45,617 bases of DNA from a virus. Both the position numbers and the translations under genes were made by a program. Below, one piece after another: positions 21,604 through 29,535 of the stretch. The DNA lies in IMG/VR virus record IMGVR_UViG_3300049595_003995, positions 1 through 45,617 of that record. One strand, given 5' to 3'. Position 1 is the stretch's first letter. Every line of letters begins with the position of its first letter. The notes beneath the pieces are model-generated. The model was not told where the DNA came from. It made no database searches and saw only the letters and a list, made by a program, of their open reading frames with translations.

Positions 21604-22172
21604 CAAATGTTCAAAAGCTAGTTGCTAAGATAGCTGTAGACTGTCAAAAGTACGGTATAGGGTTTCATCTTGTACCGGCTAAGCTTGTCGAGACTGATGG
21701 TATCAAGTGCTCAGGGTACTTTGATGATACCGATCTTAAGGTAGCGGCTCAGAAAGAAGACTGGCTAGATGTTTTAGTTCACGAGTCCTGTCATATGGAT
21801 CAGTTCTTAGAAAAACATCCTTTATGGTCAAAAGCTGATGCCGGGATCACAATGATTGAGAAGTGGTGTTCTGGTACTCATTATTCCCAAGAACGTCTTA
21901 TCCAGGCCTTTAAGGATACTATTGAATTAGAATGGGATTGCGAGAAAAGAACCGAGAAGAAAATTAAGAAATTTAGACTAGATATTAATATGCCTCGATA
22001 TCGTCGGCAGGTTAATTCTTATCTTTTCTCCTATTGGGTCACAATGAGAGATCGCAAGTGGTACCCCTTCCCTTATAACAACCCAAAGATTGTTCGTAGG
22101 ATGCCTGATGAGATTTTACCTCTCAAATACTATCATGATCTTGATAGTCCGTACTTGAAATATTATAAATAA
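21600..22172 (+). CDS. HExxH putative metallopeptidase, 190 aa
   Basis: HESCH at residues 61-65 matches the zinc-binding HExxH motif, inside a predicted helix (DVLVHESCHMDQFL). The N-terminal part has GIGFHLVPAKLV and a strand GYFDD. No signal peptide is present. Possible roles are virion protein maturation or host protein cleavage; a structural zinc role cannot be excluded. The stop codon lies inside a perfect TATAAATA box. Confidence 0.65.
   Translation: MTNVQKLVAKIAVDCQKYGIGFHLVPAKLVETDGIKCSGYFDDTDLKVAAQKEDWLDVLVHESCHMDQFLEKHPLWSKADAGITMIEKWCSGTHYSQERLIQAFKDTIELEWDCEKRTEKKIKKFRLDINMPRYRRQVNSYLFSYWVTMRDRKWYPFPYNNPKIVRRMPDEILPLKYYHDLDSPYLKYYK
22164..22171 (+). promoter_or_regulatory. late promoter box, perfect T4 consensus TATAAATA
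   Basis: It overlaps the last codons of the HExxH gene and ends 6 bp before the ATG at 22178. It is one of two exact T4 consensus matches noted. Confidence 0.7.
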
Positions 22173-22177
22173 AAAAA

Positions 22178-22336
22178 ATGAAAGAAGAGCAAACAATTAA
22201 AGATATTCAATCAGAGATATTTGATTTAGAATATTTACCTAGAGACTTACAACCTAATGTTATTGATCCTTTTAGCTACCCTCCTGAAACAGAATGGGAA
22301 GTGATGTGTAGAGAGTTAGCTGGTGATAGATTATAA
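22178..22336 (+). CDS. small acidic late protein, 52 aa
   Basis: MKEEQTIKDIQSEIFDLEYL starts a hydrophilic, acidic protein with a helical N-terminus and a Pro-rich middle. A perfect late box 6 bp upstream supports the start. It precedes the gp15-like gene, so a small virion or assembly role is plausible. No family recognised. Confidence 0.6.
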   Translation: MKEEQTIKDIQSEIFDLEYLPRDLQPNVIDPFSYPPETEWEVMCRELAGDRL

Positions 22337-22355
22337 GTAGCATTACTGTTCTTTA

Positions 22356-22377
22356 GACCATAATTGTTTTTATGGTC
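22356..22377 (+). promoter_or_regulatory. hairpin enclosing a start codon
   Basis: GACCATAA, a six-base loop TTGTTT, then TTATGGTC form a perfect 8-bp stem. The ATG of the next gene (22372) is in the right arm. No T-run follows, so it is not a typical terminator. Confidence 0.5.
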
Positions 22378-22731
22378 GTTGACATAGAACAGATTAGAGA
22401 AGAAGAGTTTGTAAGCTTTCGTAAAGCTATACGAAAGTTTTATAAAGTTCGTCAAGACGATTATCTGGAAGAGTTTAAACAGAGGATTGAATCCGGGGAG
22501 ATTGATCCTGATGACCCTAGCTATAAAGAATTCTGTAACGAAGATGCCAAAGAGTTTATGTTCTCTAGAGGGTCTAAGGTATTGGAGTTTATTAAAGAGT
22601 ATGTAGATCAAAGGTCTAGTGAGATCTTAGATGCAGTTAGTGCCAAGAAGTCTCCCAAGGGAAAGGCTAAAATACAACTCGAAGTCTTAAAGTATATCTT
22701 GGAAGCTGGAGAAGAAGATTCACTTAAATAA
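22372..22731 (+). CDS. hypothetical protein, 119 aa
   Basis: The protein is highly charged and helical (EEFVSFRKAIRKFYKVRQDD at the N-terminus), with acidic and basic blocks and no membrane helix. The start codon sits within an inverted repeat, so translation might be controlled. It lies between a late small gene and gp15. A scaffold or small packaging component is conceivable, but no family is recognised. Confidence 0.6.
   Translation: MVVDIEQIREEEFVSFRKAIRKFYKVRQDDYLEEFKQRIESGEIDPDDPSYKEFCNEDAKEFMFSRGSKVLEFIKEYVDQRSSEILDAVSAKKSPKGKAKIQLEVLKYILEAGEEDSLK
22724..22731 (+). promoter_or_regulatory. late promoter box TTAAATAA
   Basis: CTTAAATAATATAA overlaps the upstream stop and ends 5 bp before the GTG at 22737. 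Confidence 0.5.
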
Positions 22732-22736
22732 TATAA

Positions 22737-23471
22737 GTGAGAAAATACACTTATGATTTTGAAATTGAAACCATGTTCACTATGTTTATTAGTGCTATGG
22801 ATGATATAATAGTAAAGCGTTACAATATCAAAAAAGAACCACAGGACTCTCTTCGAGTTCGTTTTGTGTATGCTCCAAAACAAAGGGTTTTATTAGATTT
22901 ACTCGATAAAGCTCAAAACTTACAATTACCTATTGTTGCAGTTCATAATGGAGGTATATCTCGTGACCCTAATAGAGTCTTTAACAAAATACAAGGGTTT
23001 TATGTACCGGATGGAGATACTCGTTTTAGTAAAAAAGTGTATCAACCTATACCTATTAACTTACAGATTAATATGAGTATATTAACACGATTCCAGCAAG
23101 ATTACGATCAGATTATAACTAACTTTGTACCTTATTTTGACCCTTATATTATTATTTCTTGGAGAACACCTGGTCAGTCTACACAAGAAATACGTAGCCA
23201 GGTAGAATGGTCTGGCACTGTAACAACTACATATCCTACAGACTTAAATGCTACTCAAGTAGCTCGAGTACAAGGCGAAACATCTTTTACCTTTAAGGGA
23301 TGGCTCTTTAAAGCACCACCTGCTAATAAAGACGCAAAAATATTTAATATCACTGCTGATTTTTCAACTTTAGCCGAACTAACTACACAATATTCTTTAG
23401 ATAGACTCGATCTTAGTACAACAGATCGTTTAAGCCTATCAGGTCAACCGCAACCCCGCACTCTAATATAA
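22737..23471 (+). CDS. 15: tail sheath stabiliser/terminator, gp15-like, 244 aa
   Basis: The blocks TMFISAMDDIIVKRYNI, VRFVYAPKQRVLLDLLDKAQ, INLQINMSILTRFQQDYDQI, TNFVPYFDP and FTFKGWLFKAP follow T4 gp15 (272 residues) in order. gp15 forms a hexameric ring that caps the tail tube and sheath before head joining. A GTG start right after a late box is used; no ATG gives the expected N-terminus. Downstream are Ig-like and collagen-like virion genes with a one-base gap. Confidence 0.8.
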   Translation: MRKYTYDFEIETMFTMFISAMDDIIVKRYNIKKEPQDSLRVRFVYAPKQRVLLDLLDKAQNLQLPIVAVHNGGISRDPNRVFNKIQGFYVPDGDTRFSKKVYQPIPINLQINMSILTRFQQDYDQIITNFVPYFDPYIIISWRTPGQSTQEIRSQVEWSGTVTTTYPTDLNATQVARVQGETSFTFKGWLFKAPPANKDAKIFNITADFSTLAELTTQYSLDRLDLSTTDRLSLSGQPQPRTLI

Positions 23472-23472
23472 T

Positions 23473-24006
23473 ATGGCAACCTCTTTATTCGGACGTTTAA
23501 AAGTTCCTACCGTAGCAGTTAATACTCAAAAAACTTTTACAGTGTATGGTAGATCTTTTATAAAAGTAACAAATGTATATCTTTCAGGTGTACCCTTAAG
23601 AAATACTACATTTATTAACCCTTTTTCAAGTGTACCGAGATTATCGGCAATTTATACCGGTTTTCGTGGTATAAGACTTGAACCTGGTTCATATTCTGTT
23701 AATGGAAATACAATAACCTTTACAGTGCCTCAAATGACAAAGACGGGGTATGTTGATATTATAGTAGAAAATGAAGCAGGTTACGGTGCTTTGACACAAC
23801 ACGCTATTAAAGTTACACCTAACCCGTATGCAGTAAATAGTACAGATTATAGAAACTTTGTTTCCTATAAACGGCCCTGGTCATCAGGTATTTTAGTGAC
23901 AAAACTTTCATCAACAATTCCTGCTGATTTACTCAATCAAACATATACTATAGAGCTAGATAAACTGTTCACAATTGAAGGAGATAACTTAGTTACAATA
24001 GAATAA
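23473..24006 (+). CDS. Ig-like/IPT-TIG-like virion protein, 177 aa
   Basis: GRSFIKVTNVYLSGVPLRNT and the strand pattern GSYSVNGNTITFTVPQ...GYVDIIVENEAG fit an IPT/TIG-type Ig domain (about residues 15-115). A C-terminal beta tail follows. It probably forms part of the neck, tail or a fibre base. A late box follows its stop codon. Confidence 0.6.
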   Translation: MATSLFGRLKVPTVAVNTQKTFTVYGRSFIKVTNVYLSGVPLRNTTFINPFSSVPRLSAIYTGFRGIRLEPGSYSVNGNTITFTVPQMTKTGYVDIIVENEAGYGALTQHAIKVTPNPYAVNSTDYRNFVSYKRPWSSGILVTKLSSTIPADLLNQTYTIELDKLFTIEGDNLVTIE

Positions 24007-24009
24007 ATA
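24002..24009 (+). promoter_or_regulatory. T4-style late promoter box AATAAATA
   Basis: GAATAAATAATAAAAAAAAT overlaps the upstream stop; the ATG at 24021 is 11 bp beyond the box. Confidence 0.6.
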
Positions 24010-24020
24010 ATAAAAAAAAT

Positions 24021-26147
24021 ATGGGTGAGATCAATTTTACACAGTTTAATTTAAAACAAAGAGCAGATTTAAAACCAACTGATTTTTTAGTAGGTTATAA
24101 TTTTGATGGTACCAGAGAGTTTAGAACTACAGTTACAAGCCTGACAGGTCTTACGAGAAGTATACAGGGAGTGCAAGGACTATCAGGAATTCAAGGACGT
24201 CAAGGAGCTCCCGGCAATAGAGGTATAGATGGTATACAAGGTATACAAGGTGCCCAAGGACCTCAAGGCAATCAAGGTATACAGGGCCCACAGGGTATTC
24301 AAGGACTCGATGGTGCATATGCTGCTGTAGGGAATCAAGGCATTCAAGGCATTCAAGGAACACAAAGCATTCAAGGTTCACGAGGTTCACAAGGTGTTCA
24401 AGGCCCAGCAGGAGACGGTTTTGATGGTACGGGCACTATTAATGTTACAAATTTTCCAACCTATAGAAATGCCCCTACAAACTTAATTGTTAAAAATAGC
24501 AATTATAGTTCTCTTTCAGCAAATATAATCGATGAAACTGGGTATTGGGATGCTCAAGCAACTTATGCATATCAGGGCGGTTTAATGATTAAGGGCCATG
24601 CAATAAATTATGCAAGTCCTGTGAATTTACCGGGTTGGGGAGGTTACGGAATTTATATTCAAAATGTGGATAATATGGACCCGGGTCTTACATTAGCTTG
24701 TGATGGTAGGGCTAATATAACCCACGGAATGACTTTTAGAGCAGGTAATAGAAACTTTACAGCTGGTTCAGATCACACACACGTAATTTGGGAGGGCGCT
24801 CCATCTAATTCTACAAGAGGGTGGCAAATGACAATGGGAGGAGACTGGGTAACAAATTCAACAACCTATAATACCAACCGGTTTATGGTACATACTTTAC
24901 CCCAATTTCAAACAAGCACAACTCTTTCTGCAGTATCTGGTTATCTAGATACTCTACAAGCAGGTTACTTTCAAACAAATAATTCTATTATAACCGGTGT
25001 AAAGCTGATCATTTCTTACATAGAACCTAACAATTACAATTTAATAGGTGTAAACGACGTGCTTAATCTTACTTTAAATCCAGGTCTTGGAGGACTGATA
25101 GCTGTAGCATATAATTCTCAAGTTAAATCAATTTCTAGTAACTCAGTTAACCTTTCATCCTTTGATTTACATTTATACGGCACACCAAATTTACTAGAAG
25201 CTCAGAATAGAGGTATAGTACCGTTAAATTTAGCGTTTAGAACTGCGGGCGGTAATCCAGGTGTCATTAAAGTAGCGAGTCAAATTGGTGCTCCAAGTAC
25301 ACAGTATGTAGGTTTAACTGGTAATTATAAAAATGTACCCAAACACGTTTTTGCTCGTTTTACAACAGCTCAACTTTTAACCGGTTTAAAAACTGGTTCT
25401 CCATTAACCGTTTGGATTCCTAATGAAATGCCTTCCAATTCTCCGGTTAACCGGGGTTTCGTTACTTCCTCTCGCAATACAGCTCCTGACGTAAATTTTA
25501 GATATGGTTATTTTGATGCTTTTGTAAAATCAGTTAGCGGTACAGATTTAATTTTTTCTATCGGTAACTTAATGGATACATACTCTTTCGAAAATCGTAC
25601 CTGGAATCTAACTGCAGAAGGTAATGCTGGTTGGGTAATTTATGGTGGTTCCCAAGATACGGTACATCGGCCAACTCACGGTACAACAGGGTTTTATTTT
25701 GAAAGAGAGCCGTACTTCTTTAATGGGTCTAATTTTTTAAGTGGTGGTATAATAAAAAATGTTTGTTTAGGTACTTCAGAAAGTTACGGTAATTTTTCTT
25801 ATGGTATTGGTTATAGAGGCACCGTAATGGGAGACAAATCCGCTACTTTAGCGGGTGATTCAAATTATGTTTACGGTAATAATTCTGTAGCTATTGGAGG
25901 TGAGGGACTTGTTTCTACTAACAATAATCAAACAGTTATCGGTAAATATAACGATTCAAATACCAATTCTTTATTAGTTATAGGAAACGGTATATCAGAT
26001 TTACTTAGATCTAATGTGTTTGAAGTTAAAACAGATGGTAGTTTAATAGTTAATAGTACAGCACTAAGTTCTAATGGTATCGATACATTCTTAAAAATAC
26101 AAGATAATAGCGGTACAATGTACGGTTTAAAGCTACAGCTTATATAA
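24021..26147 (+). CDS. collagen-like tail fibre/adhesin, 708 aa
   Basis: An N-terminal domain (1-46) is followed by about 90 residues of Gly-X-Y triplets (about 47-136, mostly GIQ, GPQ), with one Gly-to-Ser break (GTQSIQ) and an insert GAYAAVGNQ. The rest is beta-rich; near the C-terminus (about 590-700) GDKSATLAGDSNYVYGNNSV and AIGGEG recall trimeric-autotransporter head repeats. The protein probably forms a trimer with a collagen stalk and a host-binding head. It is late, from the box upstream. Its length equals that of the second collagen-like protein (708 residues), although the sequences differ. Confidence 0.75.
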   Translation: MGEINFTQFNLKQRADLKPTDFLVGYNFDGTREFRTTVTSLTGLTRSIQGVQGLSGIQGRQGAPGNRGIDGIQGIQGAQGPQGNQGIQGPQGIQGLDGAYAAVGNQGIQGIQGTQSIQGSRGSQGVQGPAGDGFDGTGTINVTNFPTYRNAPTNLIVKNSNYSSLSANIIDETGYWDAQATYAYQGGLMIKGHAINYASPVNLPGWGGYGIYIQNVDNMDPGLTLACDGRANITHGMTFRAGNRNFTAGSDHTHVIWEGAPSNSTRGWQMTMGGDWVTNSTTYNTNRFMVHTLPQFQTSTTLSAVSGYLDTLQAGYFQTNNSIITGVKLIISYIEPNNYNLIGVNDVLNLTLNPGLGGLIAVAYNSQVKSISSNSVNLSSFDLHLYGTPNLLEAQNRGIVPLNLAFRTAGGNPGVIKVASQIGAPSTQYVGLTGNYKNVPKHVFARFTTAQLLTGLKTGSPLTVWIPNEMPSNSPVNRGFVTSSRNTAPDVNFRYGYFDAFVKSVSGTDLIFSIGNLMDTYSFENRTWNLTAEGNAGWVIYGGSQDTVHRPTHGTTGFYFEREPYFFNGSNFLSGGIIKNVCLGTSESYGNFSYGIGYRGTVMGDKSATLAGDSNYVYGNNSVAIGGEGLVSTNNNQTVIGKYNDSNTNSLLVIGNGISDLLRSNVFEVKTDGSLIVNSTALSSNGIDTFLKIQDNSGTMYGLKLQLI
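24160..24425 (+). repeat. collagen-coding 9-bp-periodic repeat
   Basis: Repeats of GGTATACAAGGTATTCAAGGT type encode Gly-Ile-Gln triplets. The stretch is short relative to the 35720-37282 repeat but uses the same units, so the two could recombine. Confidence 0.7.
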
Positions 26148-26156
26148 ACAAACTGA

Positions 26157-26237
26157 TTAATCGTTTTTATTACATTCCTTAATTGCTTGTAAAACTACAA
26201 CAAGACAAAAAAGAATAACACAAACTGTCTCAAACAT
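26157..26237 (-). CDS. tiny membrane peptide, 26 aa (tentative)
   Basis: The minus strand reads MFETVCVILFCLVVVLQAIK before a polar tail. Residues about 4-19 are a membrane helix. A late-type box lies 86 bp upstream and a hairpin-forming repeat is in between. It is too short to be sure; the strong hydrophobic composition and position after a late box are the only support. Confidence 0.35.
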   Translation of the reverse strand: MFETVCVILFCLVVVLQAIKECNKND

Positions 26238-26261
26238 TTTATAGCTTTTGAGTAATAAAAG

Positions 26262-26296
26262 AGCTTATTCGATGTTACGACAACAACAAATAAGCT
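26262..26296. repeat. inverted repeat AGCTTATT/AATAAGCT
   Basis: Two perfect 8-base arms (26262-26269 and 26289-26296) enclose a 19-base loop. In the minus direction it would sit in the leader of the tiny membrane-peptide gene; it might be a terminator between convergent units, but no strong T-run follows on either strand. The 26148-26335 gap contains only this repeat, the tiny peptide and a late-type box. Confidence 0.4.
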
Positions 26297-26323
26297 TTAT
26301 CTTTTAGTTTTCTAAGCTATTAA

Positions 26324-26331
26324 TATTTATT
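26324..26331 (-). promoter_or_regulatory. late promoter box AATAAATA with no close start codon
   Basis: The minus strand reads GAATAAATATTAA, the same as at 1147-1154, but the nearest ATG (26237) is 86 bp away. It is the exception to the leaderless spacing. Confidence 0.4.
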
Positions 26332-26335
26332 CAAA

Positions 26336-26470
26336 TTAGTATACGAAAATCAGCTTTCCCTTCACATGTTTAGTGGGTTTACGCGGGTTCTTAGGCCACT
26401 TAATTTTATCGAAGTTAGCTACGTATTTTGAAACTTTTACCGCTCTTGGACGATCTCCTTTACCAGCCAT
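26336..26470 (-). CDS. small conserved phage protein (GKGDRPR type), 44 aa
   Basis: MAGKGDRPRAVKVSKYVANF matches a small basic family common in phages and bacteria that starts M(G)GKGDKPRPV and continues with a Tyr-containing helix. It may bind nucleic acid. It lies three bases after the stop of the upstream gene in the ThyX operon. Confidence 0.65.
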   Translation of the reverse strand: MAGKGDRPRAVKVSKYVANFDKIKWPKNPRKPTKHVKGKLIFVY

Positions 26471-26473
26471 AAC

Positions 26474-26668
26474 TTATTTTGCTTTGTATTTTTTTTCGTA
26501 CAGATCTTGCTCTTCTTTTGACATACGAAGATCAGATTTAGTAATTTTGTTTCCTTTGCGTTCTTCTTTAGTTGGAAAGTACACTAAACGTTTTTCTTCT
26601 TTTGAAAGAAAGGGAAAAAGCTCTGTTGCCAGATAGTACTTGTTATGTTTTGGGAATCGTCCGTGCAT
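26474..26668 (-). CDS. small basic protein, 64 aa
   Basis: MHGRFPKHNKYYLATELFPF begins a Lys/Glu-rich helical protein whose end (EEQDLYEKKYKAK) suggests a coiled coil. It lies nine bases after thyX and three bases before the next gene. No family recognised; an overlapping plus-strand frame is a shadow. Confidence 0.6.
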   Translation of the reverse strand: MHGRFPKHNKYYLATELFPFLSKEEKRLVYFPTKEERKGNKITKSDLRMSKEEQDLYEKKYKAK

Positions 26669-26677
26669 AATAATATA

Positions 26678-27337
26678 TTAACTCCATTTTAAAGCTTTTG
26701 CAATGTTTGGAAAGGTTTCACAGAAGATTTTTTTCATTTCAAGTGCTACCTCTCTATGCTCCTTTTGGGTATCTTCTTTAGCTCTCAGCTGTATATAATG
26801 AATAAAGGATCTAACTGACCCAGACATATAGAGCACAGTCTGAGTATTGAGTGGTAAGACCATCCGTGCACATTCTCTTGCAACACCGGAGTCAATAAGC
26901 TTATCATAAGCCTTAAGACATTGTTGTTGAGCCTCATGAACTACAACAGCTACATCTAAGTTCTGTGACATAGGGTATTCTTCATCTCCTACCTGGCGGT
27001 TTGTCTTGCCTTGCTTTCTAAACTGTAAGTCTTCAAGTTGAGTTGCAGTTGAATAACGCTGACTGAATTCCTGAAAAGTAAACGATCTATGTCTCAATAT
27101 CTGAGCTGCAATAGCCCTACTAGTTACAATCTCAAAGGTGCAATAAGCTTGTTCGAAGATAGACCAGTGTTGGTGTTTAATACAGTAATTGATCAGTTTA
27201 TCAGAAGTATCAGTGTTGAATTGATTTGAAGGGTTAGACACCCGGGCACAATACACAATGAACCTCTCGGCATCGTTTATACCTTTTTCTTGAAGTTCAG
27301 TTGAAGGTTGTGTAATAGCTTTTAATGTAACGTTCAT
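26678..27337 (-). CDS. thyX: FAD-dependent thymidylate synthase ThyX, 219 aa
   Basis: The ThyX signature RHRx7S is present at residues 82-92 (RHRSFTFQEFS), continuing to QRYS. The enzyme makes dTMP from dUMP with methylene-tetrahydrofolate, NADPH and FAD. Arg in YMSGSVRSFIHYIQLR and the closing helix are also typical. The length is usual for the family. It is the second gene of a minus-strand operon with a small coiled-coil protein (ATGA overlap) and works after dCMP deaminase. Confidence 0.93.
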   Translation of the reverse strand: MNVTLKAITQPSTELQEKGINDAERFIVYCARVSNPSNQFNTDTSDKLINYCIKHQHWSIFEQAYCTFEIVTSRAIAAQILRHRSFTFQEFSQRYSTATQLEDLQFRKQGKTNRQVGDEEYPMSQNLDVAVVVHEAQQQCLKAYDKLIDSGVARECARMVLPLNTQTVLYMSGSVRSFIHYIQLRAKEDTQKEHREVALEMKKIFCETFPNIAKALKWS

Positions 27338-27552
27338 AGTGTGTTGGCAAGCATCCTTCGCTCGGCTTCAATCTTTAAATTAATACCTTCTAATTCTTTT
27401 TCAAGCTCGGAAAGCTTTTTATCGTACTTTTTAATAATATTTGGATCATCTTCATCCATTAGTAACTCTCCTACTAGTACAGATTGTGCATGAATATCAT
27501 CGATTTGCTTATTAAGCCATAAAAGAGTTTCTAAATGCATATTTGAATTCAT
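27334..27552 (-). CDS. small coiled-coil protein, 72 aa
   Basis: I use the ATG at 27552 (MNSNMHLETLLWLNKQIDDI) since a TATAAT ends exactly six bases before it; a longer frame from 27573 would start within the promoter. The protein is acidic with a heptad-like helix (about 40-65, KKLSELEKELEGINLKIEAE). It is the first gene of the thyX operon. Unknown function. Confidence 0.6.
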   Translation of the reverse strand: MNSNMHLETLLWLNKQIDDIHAQSVLVGELLMDEDDPNIIKKYDKKLSELEKELEGINLKIEAERRMLANTL

Positions 27553-27558
27553 AACAAC

Positions 27559-27586
27559 ATTATAAATAAACATTTGAAGAACACAA
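27559..27586 (-). promoter_or_regulatory. early sigma70-like promoter of the thyX operon
   Basis: On the minus strand TTGTGT (27581-27586) and TATAAT (27559-27564) are 16 bp apart and 6 bp before the ATG at 27552. Confidence 0.65.
27561..27568 (+). promoter_or_regulatory. perfect T4 late consensus TATAAATA, overlapping an early promoter
   Basis: This plus-strand box shares bases with the minus-strand -10 box. A transcript from it would reach the portal gene with a leader of about 34 bases. A second box at 27594 is closer to the start. Confidence 0.45.
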
Positions 27587-27593
27587 GCTAAAC

Positions 27594-27601
27594 AATAAAT
27601 A
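27594..27601 (+). promoter_or_regulatory. T4-style late promoter box AATAAATA of the portal gene
   Basis: CAATAAATAATATACA ends 7 bp before the GTG at 27609. Confidence 0.65.
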
Positions 27602-27608
27602 ATATACA

Positions 27609-29510
27609 GTGATCTATCATCCTTATAGTGCTAATAATGCCATTCCGGGTTCAACTGCTGGACCAATTCAGGATCAAGCATTTCCATCAACAAGTTTACT
27701 AGGAGCATTTGCTGCTCGTCTTCCCTACGCATACAACATTTTAAATGCAATGTTTGAACGTAACCCGAAATTTAAAGATTTCAAACGGGTTGCACCTCGT
27801 AGAGAGGAAATGATTCAAGATGAATCTATCTTTTTACAAGATCCAGAATCTCAGTTACCCTATTCATCAGGGGCACCAGGTTCTTTATTGATTAATAAAG
27901 ATTATCAGGCTTTTATTTACGCTCAAGTTGATAAAGATAAAACACGCCGTATTGTAGATTATCGCAGAATGGCTGCATTTGCAGAACTAGCTGACTGTGT
28001 TGATGAAATTTGCGATGAATGTATTGTAAAAGACGAAAACGATGTAATTACCCAATTTAATTTACGCGGTAATTATACTAAAGAGGTAAAAGATACTGTT
28101 GAAAGAGAATATAAAAAATTCATACAAATTTTTGACTTAGAGGATAACGGGTGGGAATATTTTAGAAGATTTTTAGTAGAAGGTGAATTATTTTTCGAAA
28201 ATATTATTGACGAAGAAAGAAAAGATTTAGGTATTGTTGGTTTAGTTTCTATTCCAACAGAGCTTATTAACCCTGTATATCAAAATGTACAAAATGAATT
28301 AGTAAAAGGTTTCTTAATTCGTAAACCGGTTGTAGGTCCGGCTAATTCAATGAATCAAAAAGATCAAGAAGAGCTTTTCTTTATGAATAAAGCTCAGATC
28401 ACTTATATACAATCAGGAATATGGAATGAATTTAAATCAATTAGAGTACCATTTATTGAGAATGCAAAAAGAGCATATCGTCAACTGTCTCTCATTGAAG
28501 ACTCAATTGTAATTTATCGTTTAGTTCGTGCACCGGAACGTTTAAAGTTTACAATTTATACAGGTGCAATGCCGCCCCCAAAAGCTGAAGCGTATTTAAA
28601 ACGTTTAATGCAGTCATATTGGACTAAAAAGAACTTTGACACGTCTCAGGGCTCAGGAGGCCGGGTTACTAATATCTACGATCCTCAATCTATGCTTGAT
28701 GCATACTGGTTTACTAAAGATGCTCAAGGAAACGGTTCAACAGTTGATACATTACCTGCAGGTCAAAACTTAGGTACTTTAGATGATTTAAATTATTTCT
28801 TAAAGAAACTTTATAATTCACTTAAAGTACCGGTTTCGCGCTTCATGTCAGAAGATGGAGGGGTATTTACCGATGGAGCTCAAATTACAAGAGATGAATT
28901 AAGATTTGCTCGTTTTGTTATTCGTATTCAGCGCCAGTTTGCAACAGCACTTAGAGATTCTTTTATTATACATTTAAAATTAAAAAATCTTTGGAAACAA
29001 TATAAATTAAAAGAACGTTCGATTAATATTGAGTTTAATGTACCTACATCGTTTATGGCGATGAGGGATCAGCAATTACTAGAACTTAAATTTACTAATT
29101 TTAATAATGCCACTCAAAATCAATCGATTGCACCTTCATATGCTCAAAAGTATTTTCTCGATTTGTCTGATGAGTTGATGAAGGAAAATAGAGAGTGGTT
29201 AAAAAAAGATGCAGCACTTCGTTGGGAACTTGATCAAATTCAAGCTAACGGACCAAACTTTAGAGAACAAGCTGCAGCCATAGCAGGTGCTGGAGAACCT
29301 GCAGGTGGTATGCCTATGGGTGGTGGAGCAGGGGGTGGTACTTCAGAAATACCTGAATTTGGTGGATCAGCCCCTGTAGGCGGGGAAGAAACAGGAGGCG
29401 CAGAAGGCGGTGTACCAGGCGGTGAAGCAGGTGCACCAGCTGCAGCTGGTCCAGCTGGGCCCGTAGGTGGCCCTGCAGCAGCACCTACACCTCCAGCTAC
29501 ACCAGCTTAA
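27609..29510 (+). CDS. 20: portal vertex protein, gp20-like, 633 aa
   Basis: Blocks matching T4-like gp20 include DEICDECIVKDE (about 138-149), EGELFFENIID, RAPERLKFTIYTGAMPPPKA, VSRFMSEDGGVF and ITRDELRFARFVIRIQRQFA. Portal proteins form the dodecameric ring for DNA entry and exit at the head vertex. Length exceeds T4 gp20 (524 residues) because the last 75 residues are a Gly/Ala/Pro-rich, low-complexity tail after a helical QAAAIAG region. The GTG start follows a late box and no ATG is near. Terminase and other head genes are not visible here. Confidence 0.9.
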   Translation: MIYHPYSANNAIPGSTAGPIQDQAFPSTSLLGAFAARLPYAYNILNAMFERNPKFKDFKRVAPRREEMIQDESIFLQDPESQLPYSSGAPGSLLINKDYQAFIYAQVDKDKTRRIVDYRRMAAFAELADCVDEICDECIVKDENDVITQFNLRGNYTKEVKDTVEREYKKFIQIFDLEDNGWEYFRRFLVEGELFFENIIDEERKDLGIVGLVSIPTELINPVYQNVQNELVKGFLIRKPVVGPANSMNQKDQEELFFMNKAQITYIQSGIWNEFKSIRVPFIENAKRAYRQLSLIEDSIVIYRLVRAPERLKFTIYTGAMPPPKAEAYLKRLMQSYWTKKNFDTSQGSGGRVTNIYDPQSMLDAYWFTKDAQGNGSTVDTLPAGQNLGTLDDLNYFLKKLYNSLKVPVSRFMSEDGGVFTDGAQITRDELRFARFVIRIQRQFATALRDSFIIHLKLKNLWKQYKLKERSINIEFNVPTSFMAMRDQQLLELKFTNFNNATQNQSIAPSYAQKYFLDLSDELMKENREWLKKDAALRWELDQIQANGPNFREQAAAIAGAGEPAGGMPMGGGAGGGTSEIPEFGGSAPVGGEETGGAEGGVPGGEAGAPAAAGPAGPVGGPAAAPTPPATPA

Positions 29511-29521
29511 TATAAGTTCGC

Positions 29522-29529
29522 TTAAATAA
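29522..29529 (+). promoter_or_regulatory. late promoter box TTAAATAA
   Basis: CTTAAATAATAGTAT ends 6 bp before the ATG at 29536, inside the 25-bp gap after the portal gene. Confidence 0.5.
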
Positions 29530-29535
29530 TAGTAT

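Noticed and set aside
24151-24390. Minus-strand open frames in the first collagen repeat
   Set aside because: Antisense of the Gly-Ile-Gln repeat; no promoter or independent support.
26373-26636. Plus-strand 87-codon open frame
   Set aside because: It is antisense to two small minus-strand genes that fit the operon spacing and, for one, a known small family.
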